Counted from the stretch's first letter, positions 22,226-36,420 are shown. The stretch is DNA of 64,000 bases from Anthonomus grandis grandis (GCF_022605725.1 NC_065551.1:26722001-26786000), one strand, 5' to 3'. Translations and numbers: made by a program. Notes: generated by a model from the sequence alone, not told the origin.

Positions 22226-25200
22226 GTCTTTTTTAAATATGTTTGTTTTGATTTATATTTGTACTATAGCGGGTTGGGAATATTTGTATTATATATGATA
22301 ATGAGATCCAACTTTGTAATACAAAGACAAAACATCTATTTGATCTCCGAAAAAGTGACATTTATTAGACCTTGAATCTAATGGAAGAATTAGTAAAACT
22401 GTTAATCCATTGATTCTATTACCATTAATTCGTTACATTAATAAACACTGAACCGCTTAAGTCCCTCCCAGTATATAACAAATTTGATTTATATGGCGTC
22501 CTACGTCAGTAAAATAAAGGCCTTTAAAAGAATCACCCGTCGTTCATGTTCCCTTCGCTTCCCTTTTGTTACTTCGAGTGGTCGGGATGTCCTAATGGGT
22601 CCGTGTCGCCATTGTTTGACAGTTTCTGGGCGATTGCCCACGGCAATGGTCCGTGGAATTTCCAGCACATATAGTGTTCTATCAGAGAGGTGTTTGATTT
22701 GTATTGTCTGATGGATGAAATTGTTTATCGAATTGCATTTGTGAGTTGGGTTGCAATGGGATTTATAAAATCAAAAATACTCATTGATTCTTGGACGCCA
22801 TACCTCGTAAAAGCTATTGATGATTTATAAATCTAGAAATGACTGGTAGAATATAACTGGAACCATCGGAAGAATTTTTGTTTACTTATTTCTTCCTTAC
22901 AGAATAAGTGCAAAAATCAATTAAATGCTTAATGAACTACAAAACCACATCAGAGGTTTCATGGCAAATAGTTTAAACCAATAAAACATTTTATCCAAGA
23001 TCCATGCTTTCAGGTAGGCAAAGGGTATTAAACCAACAAATAATATATTTACTGCCCTTTTTTTTCTATAAAAATTAAAACTGTACGTGCTATTCCCGAT
23101 ACCACCCAAGATTAGGGTGATTAATAGTAGAGCACTCGACTGTTTTTCAAGCGGAGCCTTATTTTTCGCTTTGTCAGTTTTCTATGGCCCGTTCCCGGTA
23201 CACAATAGAGCAAATATAACACTCGGCAAGAATTATGGGCGATAAAAGTTTCGGCTACATAACCCTAAAATATAGACGCGCCAACAAAAGGGTCGGAGAT
23301 CACGACACAATTGTCGCGAAAATTGGATTGAAACCGTTTTGTAAGCTTTGTCCTTATTTCCTCTTTTCTCTTTTGTCGATCACGAACATAAGCATTTATT
23401 AAGTTTTTTTATTATTAAATTCGAATTAAAGTTGATTAATAGGTTTTATTAGCTACATTTTATACGAGTTCATCATGGATATGTGAAATTCTGATTCTTT
23501 TAAAGGCTTTAATACCAAATATGATGTTGACACCAGATGATTATTGTTAATGAGTTTCAAAACTTCATCTTAAAGACCGAGACAGGAATATAAAAGGAGA
23601 GGATCAACAAGTTCTGTACATAAGTTTTTTGCTGAACTAATTTGAAGTTTTAATCCGTAGAGACGATGCGAAACCCATCAGAAAATAGAATTTTTCACTT
23701 ACATGCAGATAGAACACACTATTTTATATTTATATTTTCATAATATTATTTTGGTTTATATATGTAGGTGACCTAAAAATCTGATTAAGTGGAAGTATCC
23801 AGATCACCATATCTAGATTGTGAATTACTCAGATTATTTAGCATGTTTTTTAGTAGTGATATGTAGATGAGGGAAATAGAAAATTATATGTATTATATGA
23901 CAATCAAGAAAACACACACTTTTTGTGTGCTTCTGATGGTAAGAATATACATATTAAGTCTTAATGAACATATTTATATTATGTATGGGGTCAACTGTAC
24001 TATGTGAGAAATCAGAAAAAGGTCAACCCACACTACAAAATATAATGATAATTCCATATTTAAGCTTTACTGAATATGTATAAAATATGACTTAAAGTGT
24101 TTTTACTAGCCTACTTTAAAATAGAAAGGCAAATACATAATCTGTACAATTTAGATGAAGAAAAAAGAAAGATGATTATCTCCCTATCGGTGCTTCAAAT
24201 TCAAAAGTTGTTTATTTACCCAAAACACAAAAAATATATTAGATAGTGAAAAATATAATACAAAATGTACTTAGAGAAATAAGGAACATTTCACGAATAT
24301 GGATAACCGATACAATAATATTGGATGAAAATGCAGAAAATCTTAAATGTTCTTCTAGTAAAAAAATTTTGATAACGACGTTTCAATGAACGTATCATTT
24401 ATTATTGTGTATCATTATCGTTATTCAGTATCGTTACTCTAAATTATAATACAAGATTATCTTGGTTTGTATCCAGATTTGAATCAAACTAAATATTCAT
24501 GAGATGTAGGTTCAACCATTTAAATATAAAAAATATAAATGCAAATATATATTTTGAATAATAGAGATAAAAAAAAGGAAGATGATGCTCCTCCTATCAC
24601 TTCTTCAACTTATTAGATAAAGGTAAAGAACACACTTGTTATGAGCTTTTGCTAAAAATTATATCTACAGATAGTCTTAATTAAGATATAAATTAAGTAG
24701 GGCATTACCTTATAACTCTTAATCAATTGAGGTTAGAAAAAAAAGTCTAACCTATATTACAAGATTTAGAGGTTATTTTAAACTTTTTTTTATAAGAATA
24801 TTTTGAACAAAATAAGATGAAGCAAACCCATAGTTGTTATGTCTTTATATTTGAAAATAATGTCCCAATAAATTGAATATTTGTTGACTTATACATAGAC
24901 GGATTTAAATTTTACTGGTTTCAGTTTCTACAACCTTGTCAAGTTTTGCATTAATTTCTAATGATGCAATTTATGTTATGCTACTGCTTTTAGACAGTTT
25001 AGGATTATGTTTTCTCTCCGTCACACCTCACTAGCTCGTGTGTTGTACGAGAGAAACGACTCGTGAGCGACGGTGGTCTAGTCGATTTTTTTGACAATAA
25101 TTAGGCAGATCGTTTAAGACTCACACGTATCTCGTTTATCCTTTGCAACAAGTAACAACTTCCTTCAATTTGTTTCTATAAATTAAAGTTGTAAAATTGA

Positions 25201-26533
25201 ACTTTAGTTTCTCTCAACCCTACAAACCTAAAGTCAATTCTCAGTTTTCTCTTTCACATTTTGCTTTATATATCTAAGAAATCCTGTGTCATTACACTCA
25301 AGATTAAATTTCAAATTGATTTTAGTGCATTAATCTTCTTGCAGTTATTTAGATGCAAGTAATAATAAAAAGTGAAAATTTCCCAACCCTATTAAAGCCT
25401 AACTGTATCTTATATAATAACATTCTCGTAATGAGCCGATATGATGAATATGATTAACTCAAAAAACACGGAAATCAACAATTGAACATCAGTGAATTGT
25501 CAATCTGCTGAAATGTTATCGCACAAGTGATATTAATTGAAAGGAGACAAAAGGTCAGTCGGTTTATTATTATGCAGATTGATCTTATTAAACGTGATGA
25601 ATTGGCATTGTGGTATGACGATGTGCATCTAGTTCTAAACAATACGCATTCCTTACTGCAGCGAGATTGATCGCGATTCTAGTTGTAGTTTACATGTTTG
25701 GCACAGCTTTGTATGTCAGATGATAAATAATGATGATAATCAGTGTTTTAAGTAGTAAAAAAAGTATTTTTTCTAGTCAGCCCGTAAATCATAATCAAGA
25801 TGCCGAGATCAAACTTATATCCTTTGGGACGAACAGAGAGGATATAAATTTGACAAATTGCCGTCAACATAATGCCATAAAATAACCAATAACCGTTCTA
25901 AGACAGTTTTAGCTCCCCTGGGTCTTAGCATTATTACTTTTAGAAACATCCGAAAAATTGGGAAACGACGATTCGTTCCAATCCAATCGTCGAGATATTG
26001 ATTGAAGAAAAACTTTTTCCGAAAAATTAAAAAAAAAAGTTGCGAGGACAAAGCTTGTTTATTAAATAAATAAATTATTTACCATTAGTTAAAACAAATA
26101 AATATATGGACACAAGGAATAAGAAAACTAACGACTAGATATTTAATTGCCTATAAAATAAATGGCGCGGGTGTCCCATATAAACTCACTCCAACACATT
26201 AGAAATAGACTTGATGGATGTGGTCGATTATTTTAGTTGATAGTCGGAGAACATTGACAAATGAATATCGATTACTGAATGCCAAAATATTGTTTAACGA
26301 AATATTGGTATTTTAATTTGTCGATAAAAAAGTCTGATTTGTTAAGCTTTCAACGCAGTAATTAATTAATGCAATTTAATACATTTAAGCAGTTTATTAT
26401 GAAAGTAAATTTTGGAAATGTATAACAATATTTGTTGAAATAATTATTTAATTAAAAGCGTAGCATGTTTATTTATGTCCTTTACATATGGATTTGTCAA
26501 TTAGTATTTGAGATAAAACATTTTATTAAACAT

Positions 26534-26582
26534 TACTTACCACAGTATAATCGGGTATTGAAAAATTAGTAGAACTCTTACC
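26534..26582 (-). other. Candidate micro-exon, minus strand
   Basis: On the minus strand an acceptor-like TTTTTTTTCAG is followed after 41 bases by the donor-like GTAAGTAATG. The 41 bases are open in two frames, one reading KSSTNFSIPDYTV. Splice-like strings arise often by chance in AT-rich DNA, and no partner exon was identified. Confidence 0.15.
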
Positions 26583-27109
26583 TGAAAAAAAATGTTTTTA
26601 ATTATTAAATGAAAAATAATATAATATCCTTAAAAACTTAATACATATTAAGTATTTAAGTGAGGCTTTTTTTAAGATAAAAAACTATTTCTTTAAGCTT
26701 ACACAATAAAAGAGTTTTTTTTTTAATAGAATAAGTGAGTATAAAGTTTTGGAAAAAATTCAAAAACACTCCCTAATATTTTACAATATATAATTTTATT
26801 TATTATTGAGTACTGACAAAAAACTTAAAATTTTTATTGGCTAATTATTTTCACTAATTCATTCTACCTTGATAACTTTATAAATCAGCTTAATATATAA
26901 TTATGAAAAGGATATTTTTATTAAAATCGTAATGAAGTACAATCGTCATTGAAGGAAATTTCGTACATCTACATAGGAATTAATTTTTCCATTTCTATCT
27001 CAGCCATATTGAAATTATATTCTAACTAAAATTCTAAAATCTTGGCAATTTGGAATAATTTTATTATAATTATAACTTTTTAGCGTGTTTTTTCATTTTT
27101 TTTTGTTAG

Positions 27110-27157
27110 CTTTTACGTGGAAAATTATGTCTGAAAATAGAAGAAGAAATTAATAAG
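27110..27157 (+). other. Candidate micro-exon, plus strand
   Basis: TTTTTTTTGTTAG ends at 27109 and GTAAGTATTT begins at 27158, enclosing exactly 48 bases. Only frame 1 is open and reads LLRGKLCLKIEEEINK, with both boundaries at phase 0. It is a good splice-site pair, but no neighbouring exon or family match supports it. Confidence 0.2.
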
Positions 27158-28457
27158 GTAAGTATTTTTGTGGAAAATGTTTTTTAAAACTAAATTACCT
27201 AAAAATTGAATTTTTTTGACTTAATTCTTTACTTTATAAAATAAATATTATTTTGTCACAATTTTTTGTGAGACTTAAAATAAGAAGAAAAATATTAAAC
27301 TTTTTACAATTTTTTTCATTGTTACCGAAAAATATTGCCTCAGTTTCCTGAAAATTAATTTTTATTTTGCCGTTATAACTAATAAGGAATATTTCATTAC
27401 AATCGTCAAAAATACTTGGGTCGGATAAGAGTTATCATAAGTAAAAATACTTTGAATTAAATTTTTGACCATAACTTTAATTACACGGCATTTACAGCTT
27501 AAATTCTCTATAAAACTATATTTTTGTTATTATTTATGTTTTTGTAATGAACTTTTCTACCGCCTTTAATATTAAAATTTCTTACCTAATATTAAAATTT
27601 GCCTCACTACTAACGACAAGCATTATTTTAATAAGATCATGGATGATATTTAAATTTGAAGATTAACATTATTGCATACTCATAAGAATTAAATTTAATT
27701 TTATAGCGTTTGCAATCCATGATTTGATTGTTTAACCGACCTTTTTAATAGTTACCGATATTAAATTATACAGTTGGATAAAATTGGATCAAATTTTTAT
27801 TTCATCGAATTCTGTATGTAGAAAATTTACCATTTTTCTTGGTCACATGAAAATAATCAGGCATCAATGAACCCTTTTTTTATCTGTGAAAATGTATTTT
27901 TATTAATCATCACGACTTTTGTAATTTTCTCACCTATACATATAAAATTAAAAAAATTAAAGAATGTTGCAAATAAATTTTTTATAATTTATTGAAAACT
28001 CTTTATATGTAAAAGCAAACAATCAAAAAATATTGAACATTATTCAACGCTCTACCTGATTCACTAATGTATTATTACCTGAATAATTTTCTCCGTTCTG
28101 GTTTTCCTACGTAAATTTGTAATTTTCATATGCCCTCTACGTTTAAAAAACACCATTTTATTTACGATTTTTAGCGATACCTAAATTTGAGATTAAATAA
28201 AATCAACCATTCATAGGCTACCCAAAATCAATTTAAAAAATGAGTTTTACAAATAAAAACCATAAAAGTAAAGAAAACTGAAGCAGAAAAAGTTTGACAT
28301 TGTACATAAATTCGAAACCTTACATACATATATAATAACGCTTTTCGACTAAGCTACCCCATTACGAATATGTATTACATTCCTGTAATATTCGATACGA
28401 AATGTAAAATGAGAAGTACGTAACGTGAAATACGTTAACAAACTGCGTGTCTGTAGA

Positions 28458-30240
28458 AATAATAATAATAATAAGCCTTTATTTCCAACAGGCAACTTGC
28501 CCAATAACAGGAAACAGTTGCAAAACAATGAAAAATATAGTCAAAAAAAAACACAAACAAACAAACCTAAAAGAATGAAAAGAAAAGAAAAAAAATCTCA
28601 AAAGTTATCCAAAAAATTAGAACAAATAACTATTAATATGATATAAAAACCCAATTATAAAAGTTTAACAAGATAATCACATATTCAACAAAATTAAATT
28701 AAATTAACTGCAATATACCTACTAACTATAACTTAAACACATGGGCCTTAATCCCAAGAGTAATGATCCACCAAGATATCGACAATCACATGAACCGGAG
28801 AGAAATTTATATCGCACATGTGACAGATCCGATTAAATATAGCGCATATTGTATATAGTGGCGATTTCAACAGGATGTTAGTATGAGGCCTTGGCAGAAA
28901 GTATGTTAGGGGTTGTCTAGCATTCAGCCTAGGCACCATGAAACGTACACCAGAAAGAAGTACAGGACTATCAATGAATCCATTTAGTAACCCATGCAGG
29001 AATTTTACAGAGAAGATCATTCTTCTGAGATGTAATGGATGTAGATTGAAGCGTTCCAATAGCTGCCGATGATCAAACCCTCTTACCGGATATATGCCAT
29101 CCTGCCTGAAGGCCAAAAACTTCAGCAAATCTACGTTGAACAGATTCAAGAAGACCAACATGATTCTGATAGAGCGGGTTCCATATAATGCAGCCAAACT
29201 CCAGTTTTGATTTCACAAAGCAACAGAAAAGCAGTCTTAATGTAGATTCCAAAGTACAACTCTGAGAACTTCTAATTATGAACCCAAGCCTTCTCAGGGC
29301 TGACTTGACTATGTTGTTGAAGTGTAGAACGAATGTAAATTCAGAGTCAAAGGTGATACCAAGATCAGTAATTTGCTCTAATCTACTCAAAATAGTATCA
29401 TTAATAAAGTAATTAAAATTTAAGGGTGTTTTTGATCTAGAGTAACTGACCACACTATATTCAGCCGCATTCAAGCCTAACCTGTTAACAGCGGACCATA
29501 CCTCCAATATATTTAGACAGTTCTGAAGAAAAACACAATCCTCCAAACCATATACATTTAAATATAGCTTCAAATCATCGGCAAAAGCCAGCCTATGACA
29601 AGTGAGTGACTCAATCAAGTCATTTATAAAAAAACTAAACAGGAGCGGACCCAGGTTCGAGCCCTGTGGCACACCCGACGTTACATTAAAAAGTTTCTAT
29701 TTAAAGCCCTCGTATTCAACATATTGAGATCTACCAATCAAGTAGGAATGAAATAAATTAAATAATCTCCCTGAAAAACCACACTGAGTTAATTTAGGCA
29801 GCAAAATATAGTGATCTATCCGATCAAAGGCTTTTTGGAAGTCGGTATAAATAACATCGACTTGAGTATTAACATCAAGTGATTCACAGATGTGGCTAGA
29901 CAGACAGGATAAGTTAGTAACACAAGATCGCCCGCTAAAAAATCCATGCTGGTCTACAGAGATGAGTTCTTTTGCGTGACTAAATAGCGACCGATTCAGG
30001 ATAATTTCGAAAATTTTTGAGAAGTTACAGAGTAATGAGATTGGCCTGTAGTTCACGATTTGATCAGAGTCCCCAGCTTTTAAAATAGGTATTATTTTAG
30101 CAGTCTTCCAAATTTCAGAAATTTGTTCTGTTGACAGTATTAAGTTGAAAATGTAGGTCAGCGGATCAGCCCAATGCAATCCAATGCAATCTTTAATCAA
30201 GAAGCTAGGTACACCGAGAATATTGTGCAAATGATGCACA
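28458..30240 (-). mobile_element. 5'-truncated Jockey-type non-LTR retrotransposon
   Basis: This is the best-preserved element. On the minus strand, 30239-29697 encodes the first half of the reverse transcriptase: KTAKIIPILKAGDSDQIVNY then RPISLL, and IYTDFQKAFDRIDH with the first catalytic aspartate. An in-frame TAG at about 29699 is the only interruption before 29672-29085, which carries VPQGSNLGPLLFSFFINDL, the catalytic box AFADDLKLY and LGITFDSEFTF. A frameshift near 29090 moves the C-terminal part to the next frame, ending at 28748. The 3' untranslated part ends with AATAAAGG followed by a TTATTATTA simple repeat (28458-28480), the usual tail of this group. The endonuclease domain and ORF1 are missing by 5' truncation, as is common. 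Target-site duplications were not found. Confidence 0.9.
28748..30239 (-). pseudogene. Reverse transcriptase ORF2, one stop and one frameshift
   Basis: This is the protein part of the element above. The catalytic blocks DFQKAFD and FADD are intact, so inactivation rests on the missing N-terminal endonuclease, the TAG near 29699 and the frameshift near 29090. The two frames overlap in sense around QRRF, where one frame continues AEVFG and the other supplies KFLAFRQDGIYPVRGF, the expected continuation. A 10-base direct repeat (AATGCAATCC) lies near 30172-30191 close to the 5' end. Few lesions over about 490 codons indicate a younger insertion than the other relics. Confidence 0.85.
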
Positions 30241-30246
30241 ATATTC
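30218..30246. repeat. Inverted repeat at retroelement 5' junction
   Basis: GAATATTGTGC (30218-30228) and its exact reverse complement (30236-30246) flank a 7-base loop. The position coincides with the 5' truncation point of the retroelement, so it may be a junction product such as a short fold-back. Confidence 0.6.
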
Positions 30247-30249
30247 CCT

Positions 30250-33200
30250 AATAGTTCACTTAATGTTTAGTAAATTTTCAAATTCGTACCTATATTAATC
30301 ATCACTTAAAGGTGATTTTCATATAAAAACCCTAGTCACCTTAACATAATTTATATTTCCTGTAAGACTTTTATATGATTTCTATACAAATTTGATACAA
30401 TGAATGGTCTTTTCTATTTTCCTAACCAAACCATATTACGTTTATCCGTCTGTCTTCACAACTGTTTATGAATCAGCAAAACCCCAAATATCCAAAAATC
30501 CCTTCAAAATCCATTTATAAATGCCCTTTAGTATCGATACGGTGGCAGCTGTGGTATGTTGCACTTAGAAGCTTAATAGAGGGCAGGAGGGGTTTATTCT
30601 AAGCAGATTACCGAATTTCATATTTATATGTTTGTCATTCGGATTGGCTTATCACACTTCTTCCTATGTAGACTATTAAATAATTTAGTACTTCAGCACG
30701 CTTTAAAAAATAAAATACTTAGCACCTAATAAAACACTTATGGACTTGATACATCTTCGTCCAATTTACCATATGGTTCCTCTCATCGCCACGGTTCGAT
30801 GAATATGCCGACATCTGCAAGATTTCAAAAATCGAGATAAACAAAAGAGGGTGGATTAAATGTCTGATGGGATGACAGCGGCAGATTAGGTGAAGATTAA
30901 GGCTAAAATTGATTGTAACAGACTGGGTTTTAAAGAATATTTTGAGAAAACAGTTTATTTGCACGCTTAGGATTTAGATAAACAAAAATGTTTAGATATT
31001 TGCTTTTTTCATTTTAGCTGCAATACTTTGTGGAAGAGAAAATAAATGATAAGATCAAACGATTAAAAGTGCTAAAGCGTCAGACTATCAATTTCATTTA
31101 GATATTATGACTATTTAGATGACTCTATCATGTTTAAGAAAGAATAATAAGCCCCTTTTTAATAAGCGGTAATAAAGAATGGATAGTTCAGCTTTTGTGC
31201 CATGATAACATCAGTTTCCTTTGGCATGATATGGACGAGCAAGTTATTCCTGCCAAGGTCAATAATAATGCAATTGCAATAGATTCTTTGGATTAGTTAT
31301 AGATGATAAAAGCATGTCTTGAAGTTTTCCTTAAAGCGAGCAGCAGGTTGCTTTACAATAAGAGCAACAAAACCTAAACAAGGAAATAACTAAAAGTACT
31401 TGATATTTATGTCAACATTTCCTTCCTGATTAAAGCTGAAAATACATTTAAGACAAGATTAGTTAGATTAGTGGTAAGTGTAATATTCAACAAACTCCAC
31501 AAGGATGATTTGGACTGTTATGGAAGTTTTTTTGAAAAACTGAGTAAAAATATTTTAGATTTGGTCGTAGTTTTTTAAGTTTTAAAGTGGTTAAATTAAA
31601 CTGCACCTCAGGCTAAAATATATTTCTTTCTTAGCAAAACATTTTTCTAAATAAAGGAGGTTAATAGTTTAGTAGTAGTGCCCGTTATCACATACTCTCC
31701 TTACGATTAAAAAATATCACATACTCTCCTTACGATTACACTTACTCAAGTTATATTCCTACAATGAAAGCTTACTTAATAGCATTATTAGGATATATAA
31801 ATAAAATATGAATCAAGGAGTCTATTGGAAAAGGTCAATCATCGTTCTGCTGCATTTTTATCGTCCTTCTAAAATCTCAACTACTACAATACATATCAAC
31901 AGAGAACCTATAAACGTCACAAAGGGTCCTTATTTGTAATTAAACCCTATTCAATATAAATTTAATACCTATTAACTAGTTCTAATGCTCGACTTATCTG
32001 GACAACCCTTCATAGCGAAGGGCTATCGGTCAGACGCAGAAACACAATCCTACCCAGTTTCTATTATCTTTATACAAAATTAATTACAAACGGTCTATTG
32101 TGCGACAGAGCGTACTTCACTTCACAAAACGACCAAACCCCAAGAGTACAATAACCGAAATTTGATTTGCATACCGACGCATCTGTTGTCAAAGGTGACA
32201 GTAACCTCCGACGAATTATGCACTTTTTTAGGGGAGGTATTTATTACATCTAATGGTAAACGTTAACCATACGGAGAGAGATCGCTTAAAATATGTAATT
32301 TTCAACGTCATACATATTGAATTAAAAGCGTTAGTATTCATACTAAGTGAGATTAAGAAATATAATGAGTTATTTTATTGTAATTAAAATAATTAATTTA
32401 CGACTATTTCTTAATTTGCACATATTTCAGTATTGATATTACAAATTCTTAATAGCAAATTCGAAAGACTTTTAACTCGTATGGTTTTGACCATGGAAAG
32501 TAAAAAATTTTGATCAAATAAGCGTCGCAACTCATTGACTGAAATTAGAGTGGTGACAAAGCGGAAACTAGAGCAACATAAGTTGTTAAATGTACAAGAT
32601 ATTTTCTGGTCTAGTCTTACAGAAAACTTATATAAAATGTTATAATTTTAACTCATGGCTATTATTCTTCGATTGAACATCCTACTAAGTTTTTAATAAA
32701 ATGGACATTTCTTGTTGTAAATGGATAAAAGTTGGCCATTGATGCATTCTACGGCTAGGAATAGCCACTTATTTTTTCATTAGCAACTTTTGATTACGAT
32801 CATCGTAAACAAACGTTCATCCACATTTATTATTATTTTTGTGAAGAATTGGATGATTCTTTAATTTCTTGAAAATCGACAAACGAGTCTTTTTCTATTT
32901 TGCTAATAAAAAATCTAAAGACAACTTTTCTTAGTTCGTTTATTCACTTTTTCGCATGTTTCTTAAATTGAATGGCGTTAGCCTTCTAGGATTTTAATCA
33001 TACTTTTTTAAGTTCTGATTTATCGCATCCACTAAAAGATTTCCTTTAGTACGATTTTGTTTTAAAACGCAAGTTCACGAGTTAAAATTTGTTACAGGAT
33101 CACCAGCAGCAATTTTTGGATTGGAAATATGAAGTATAATAATAATCATGCTTTTCCACTTTTTTGATCTGGTTTTTTTTCGAACGAAGTACTATTCTTA

Positions 33201-36200
33201 AATTACTAAATAAATTAGTAAAGCATGTTTGACTTCGACTGATATCAATGCGTATGCAGAATTTATTCTCAAGAAGAACTATTTATTTTCCTTTATTAAT
33301 CTAGAGGTTCCGGAATTAGAAATTATAAATTTTCCGATTATTCCTTAATTCCTAAAAGACTACCACGTTCCACTTTTATTAGGCTCTCTACTAAAAAGAA
33401 GCCAATTTTGCCCATACTCGTGCCATTTAAAAATGATTTGCCTAAAGAACAGATCCACTTCTTCATTGATAGTTTCACTTGTTCTGAATGAAAGGTTTTT
33501 TATATTCTGAAAGAGCTTGACTCTCCATCGAGCAAAGGACATTAAAAATTAAAACTTCTTGTACAGTTTTAAAAAATTGAAAAGATTCACGAGATTATAG
33601 TATATTTTTGTCTGGAAGTAAGACTTGGTTTGGATTTTTTTGGTAATTTTTAGCCACCTTTAATACCTGTTAAAGTTAAGATACTTATAAAATGATTTTG
33701 AAAGAATTTTGTCTATGTTTGAGATCGAAGGGATATCATCAAAATGAAGTTTACAAATGGTTTATGCAGATCTTGTGTGATATTATCGCTACCTCAGATT
33801 AAAAAAAATTGAAAGTATAAGGACATTTAAACCAACACAAATTTATAAAATGACAAAAGTAATTTATAAAATGCGTTACTAATTAAAGGTGCAAACATTC
33901 AATTAATACTCAGTAATTTCACGACACCGCATCCGGCATATTATACTCAGCAGCCAATATAAATGAATATGTAGAGAAACATTCAACTATACGTTGAAAA
34001 TATATCTTTTGACTTTTATAAAAGTTTCTTTGAAACCTCTATCTTTGAAACTTAACGGTTTAACCCGCTATCCCGGTCCATCGGGGTGACATAACCTGAA
34101 TGATAAAAATAACAATACCCTCTTGCCTACTAGACCATAAAAACACGAGCCAAGGGTGGACGTACCCCATCAAATGTTGACGAAACGCATCGTCGATGAT
34201 GACATACGGGGCTGGACCATTTACCTTTTAAAAAATCCGGATATACCTCAGGATCCGCGTCATATTTGACGGCGTTCTTTTGTTCACGTTAGTCAATTGT
34301 TGCGGACTATAGATTATGAGTTGATTTGATGGGAGGTGTGATATGTGCTGACAGCAGCTAAGCATCTGCGACAATTACTGAATATAAATAAATTGGTCAA
34401 GGATAAATTAATAAAGAGGAATTGAGGCCAACAACTCTAACAATTGCAGTTGAACAATACACTATTAATATGCAATATTAAATTGAATCTTTAATTATGC
34501 TTTATAAGGTCCATGATCCCTTCGAGAGAATATGCGCTTGGTGACATAATTTTATCGTAATAGTCCCGGATAATAACCCCCCCGCTAATCCTAACAAAAG
34601 TCTCATTTGCGTCAAGTGAATCATGAAAAACGCGCAAGCAAAGAGAACCTTGATTAAAAGGACGCTTAAGGCTCTTAAGGCACAGTTTTTGACGCTTGGG
34701 GCACTTAATATTTGTGAAACTAATTAAGACTCCCTTAGAGACGCGACAAAAGAGAAAAGGGAATAATAGAACATTTTAATGAGAAACGTAATGTTCCCTG
34801 GTATAAATTAAGCTTTAGCGTATATGCTTGAGTAGATAACTATTGTTATTACGTGGTATCTTGCTTTAAAGCTAATAAGGTTTCTAGTAACAAATTGTGA
34901 CTAATATTACATATTATGTTCCCTTTTAGATCCCCTTTTATGATTAATTAACACATTTGTTCCAGCTACTTATAAAAGCAAATGGTTTTGAAATCTCCAC
35001 GGGTAATCCTTAGGAAAAAAACACGTTTTCGCATAATCATTTTTAACCGAAATTAAGGGATAAAAATGTTCATCATCCCGCTAATTTGGTTTGCAAATTA
35101 TTCAAGGGGATTGTTAACATCCAGCTTTACATCTCAGGCTCTGACAAATTACCAGGATTTAATTTATGGCTGCCTTGGAAGTTGTTGAAATAATTCATTT
35201 TTTTTTTGGTAACAGATTTTTTATAATTTATTTTTAACAAAGAAGGTTATTATTAAATTTTAAATATTATAAAGTAATTTATTGAGTTTTATTGCTAACT
35301 ATCCCAATCAATTTGGTATGGTTCATATATAAGGATAAATATAAATTATCTTACTAATAATTTTAAGGGTATGAAATTTTCACTATATTAAAGAAATCAT
35401 TTGAAAAACAAGCAGTGATTGAAAAATGACCTTAAATTAAAATAAACAAAAACTATAACTTAAAAGCAACATAAAAAACAATGACAAATAACTCATTATC
35501 ATTATTAATAAGACAGAACTTATTAAATAGTCGTTAAGACTCTTATAATTAATAAAAAAAAGTATAGACAAAAGACTAAAACTTGACTTGATATGATTTT
35601 TGTATACTTAGAACTTTAGAACTTTATTATATAAAGTTCAGGCTGATGCGTTTTACAAAACTGTGAAAATTATAAAAGTTTCAAAGAATTTCTAAAACTA
35701 GATTTACCAAGCCCAATTTACCGAAATACGTTGAACAAAACTCGAAGTAATTATTAACTATGTTGCACTGAGAATTACTATAACATCGGGATTTAAATAG
35801 ACATGGTTCTGTTTTCCATTTTATCATATTAAAGAAATTTTCGCCACTGATATTGGATCATAAAACCTGTAATTATAAAATTTTTTTATAATTAAACTCA
35901 TATATTAAAAATATATAATTTGCTTTGAAAGTACATTTTATCAAACTACTTAGTTGTTTAATTAGTCTCTTATCAGAATATTTCAAAATCATCCAAGCAT
36001 GTTGATGGATACCAAGAAGGAAATTCTTTTAAATTCTTTCTTAGTTACACCTGTCGGAATAGAAGAAGGTAAAAGTTAATAAAATAAGGTAAGGAAGTCA
36101 TTAGAACCAGCACTTCACCGCTGATGCATCGTATATAATACTTTCGTTTTTTCTTAGATGAGTTAATAGGAATTAAATATATTTATTATTTTAAGGTTTT

Positions 36201-36420
36201 TAAAATAATCAAGAATATGTACTGAAAAATATACATTAGTTTTTAAAACATGTATTTGAAACTTAAGAGCAACTATTACTGGCATAACTTAAATGGCTAT
36301 GATACCCGCTTCTTATATACGATAATCTTGAAAGGTTTTTCATATCAGGGTCAGATTCTGAGTAATTTTTCAGTCATAGATGACATTTACTAGTTTTAAA
36401 TTTAATTTTTAATTCATTTT
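30250..36420. other. Non-coding, with regulatory-like island at 34050-34330
   Basis: Around 31190-31580 (plus strand) a weak coding-like stretch reads LCHDNISFLWHDMDEQVIP and later ENTFKTRLVRL with several stops; another frame gives FFGLVIDDK, which resembles the reverse-transcriptase tail motif 'FLGLVID'. It may be an old retroelement relic. A 24-base direct repeat (ATCACATACTCTCCTTACG...) occurs twice near 31688 and 31718. The island 34050-34330 is GC-rich and complex. The rest shows nothing recognisable. Confidence 0.35.

Larger units (their letters stand above)
22230..28457. other. Non-coding, with regulatory-like islands near 22480 and 23110
   Basis: The block 22480-22720 is clearly GC-richer than its flanks and open in more than one frame. 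On the minus strand it reads LYVLEIPRTIAVGNRPETVK and continues basic; no family was recognised. 23110-23400 is another complex block. 23867-24800 holds three diverged direct repeats (starts near 23867, 24153 and 24560). From 26000 to 28450 the sequence is very AT-rich, with two possible micro-exons listed separately. Confidence 0.35.

Noticed and set aside
25815..26051. 78-codon minus-strand ORF
   Set aside because: No protein family, no splice or promoter support.
29640..29665. Possible tRNA B-box GGTTCGAGCCC
   Set aside because: It is the coding sequence for the PQGSNLGP block of the reverse transcriptase; no cloverleaf can be formed around it.
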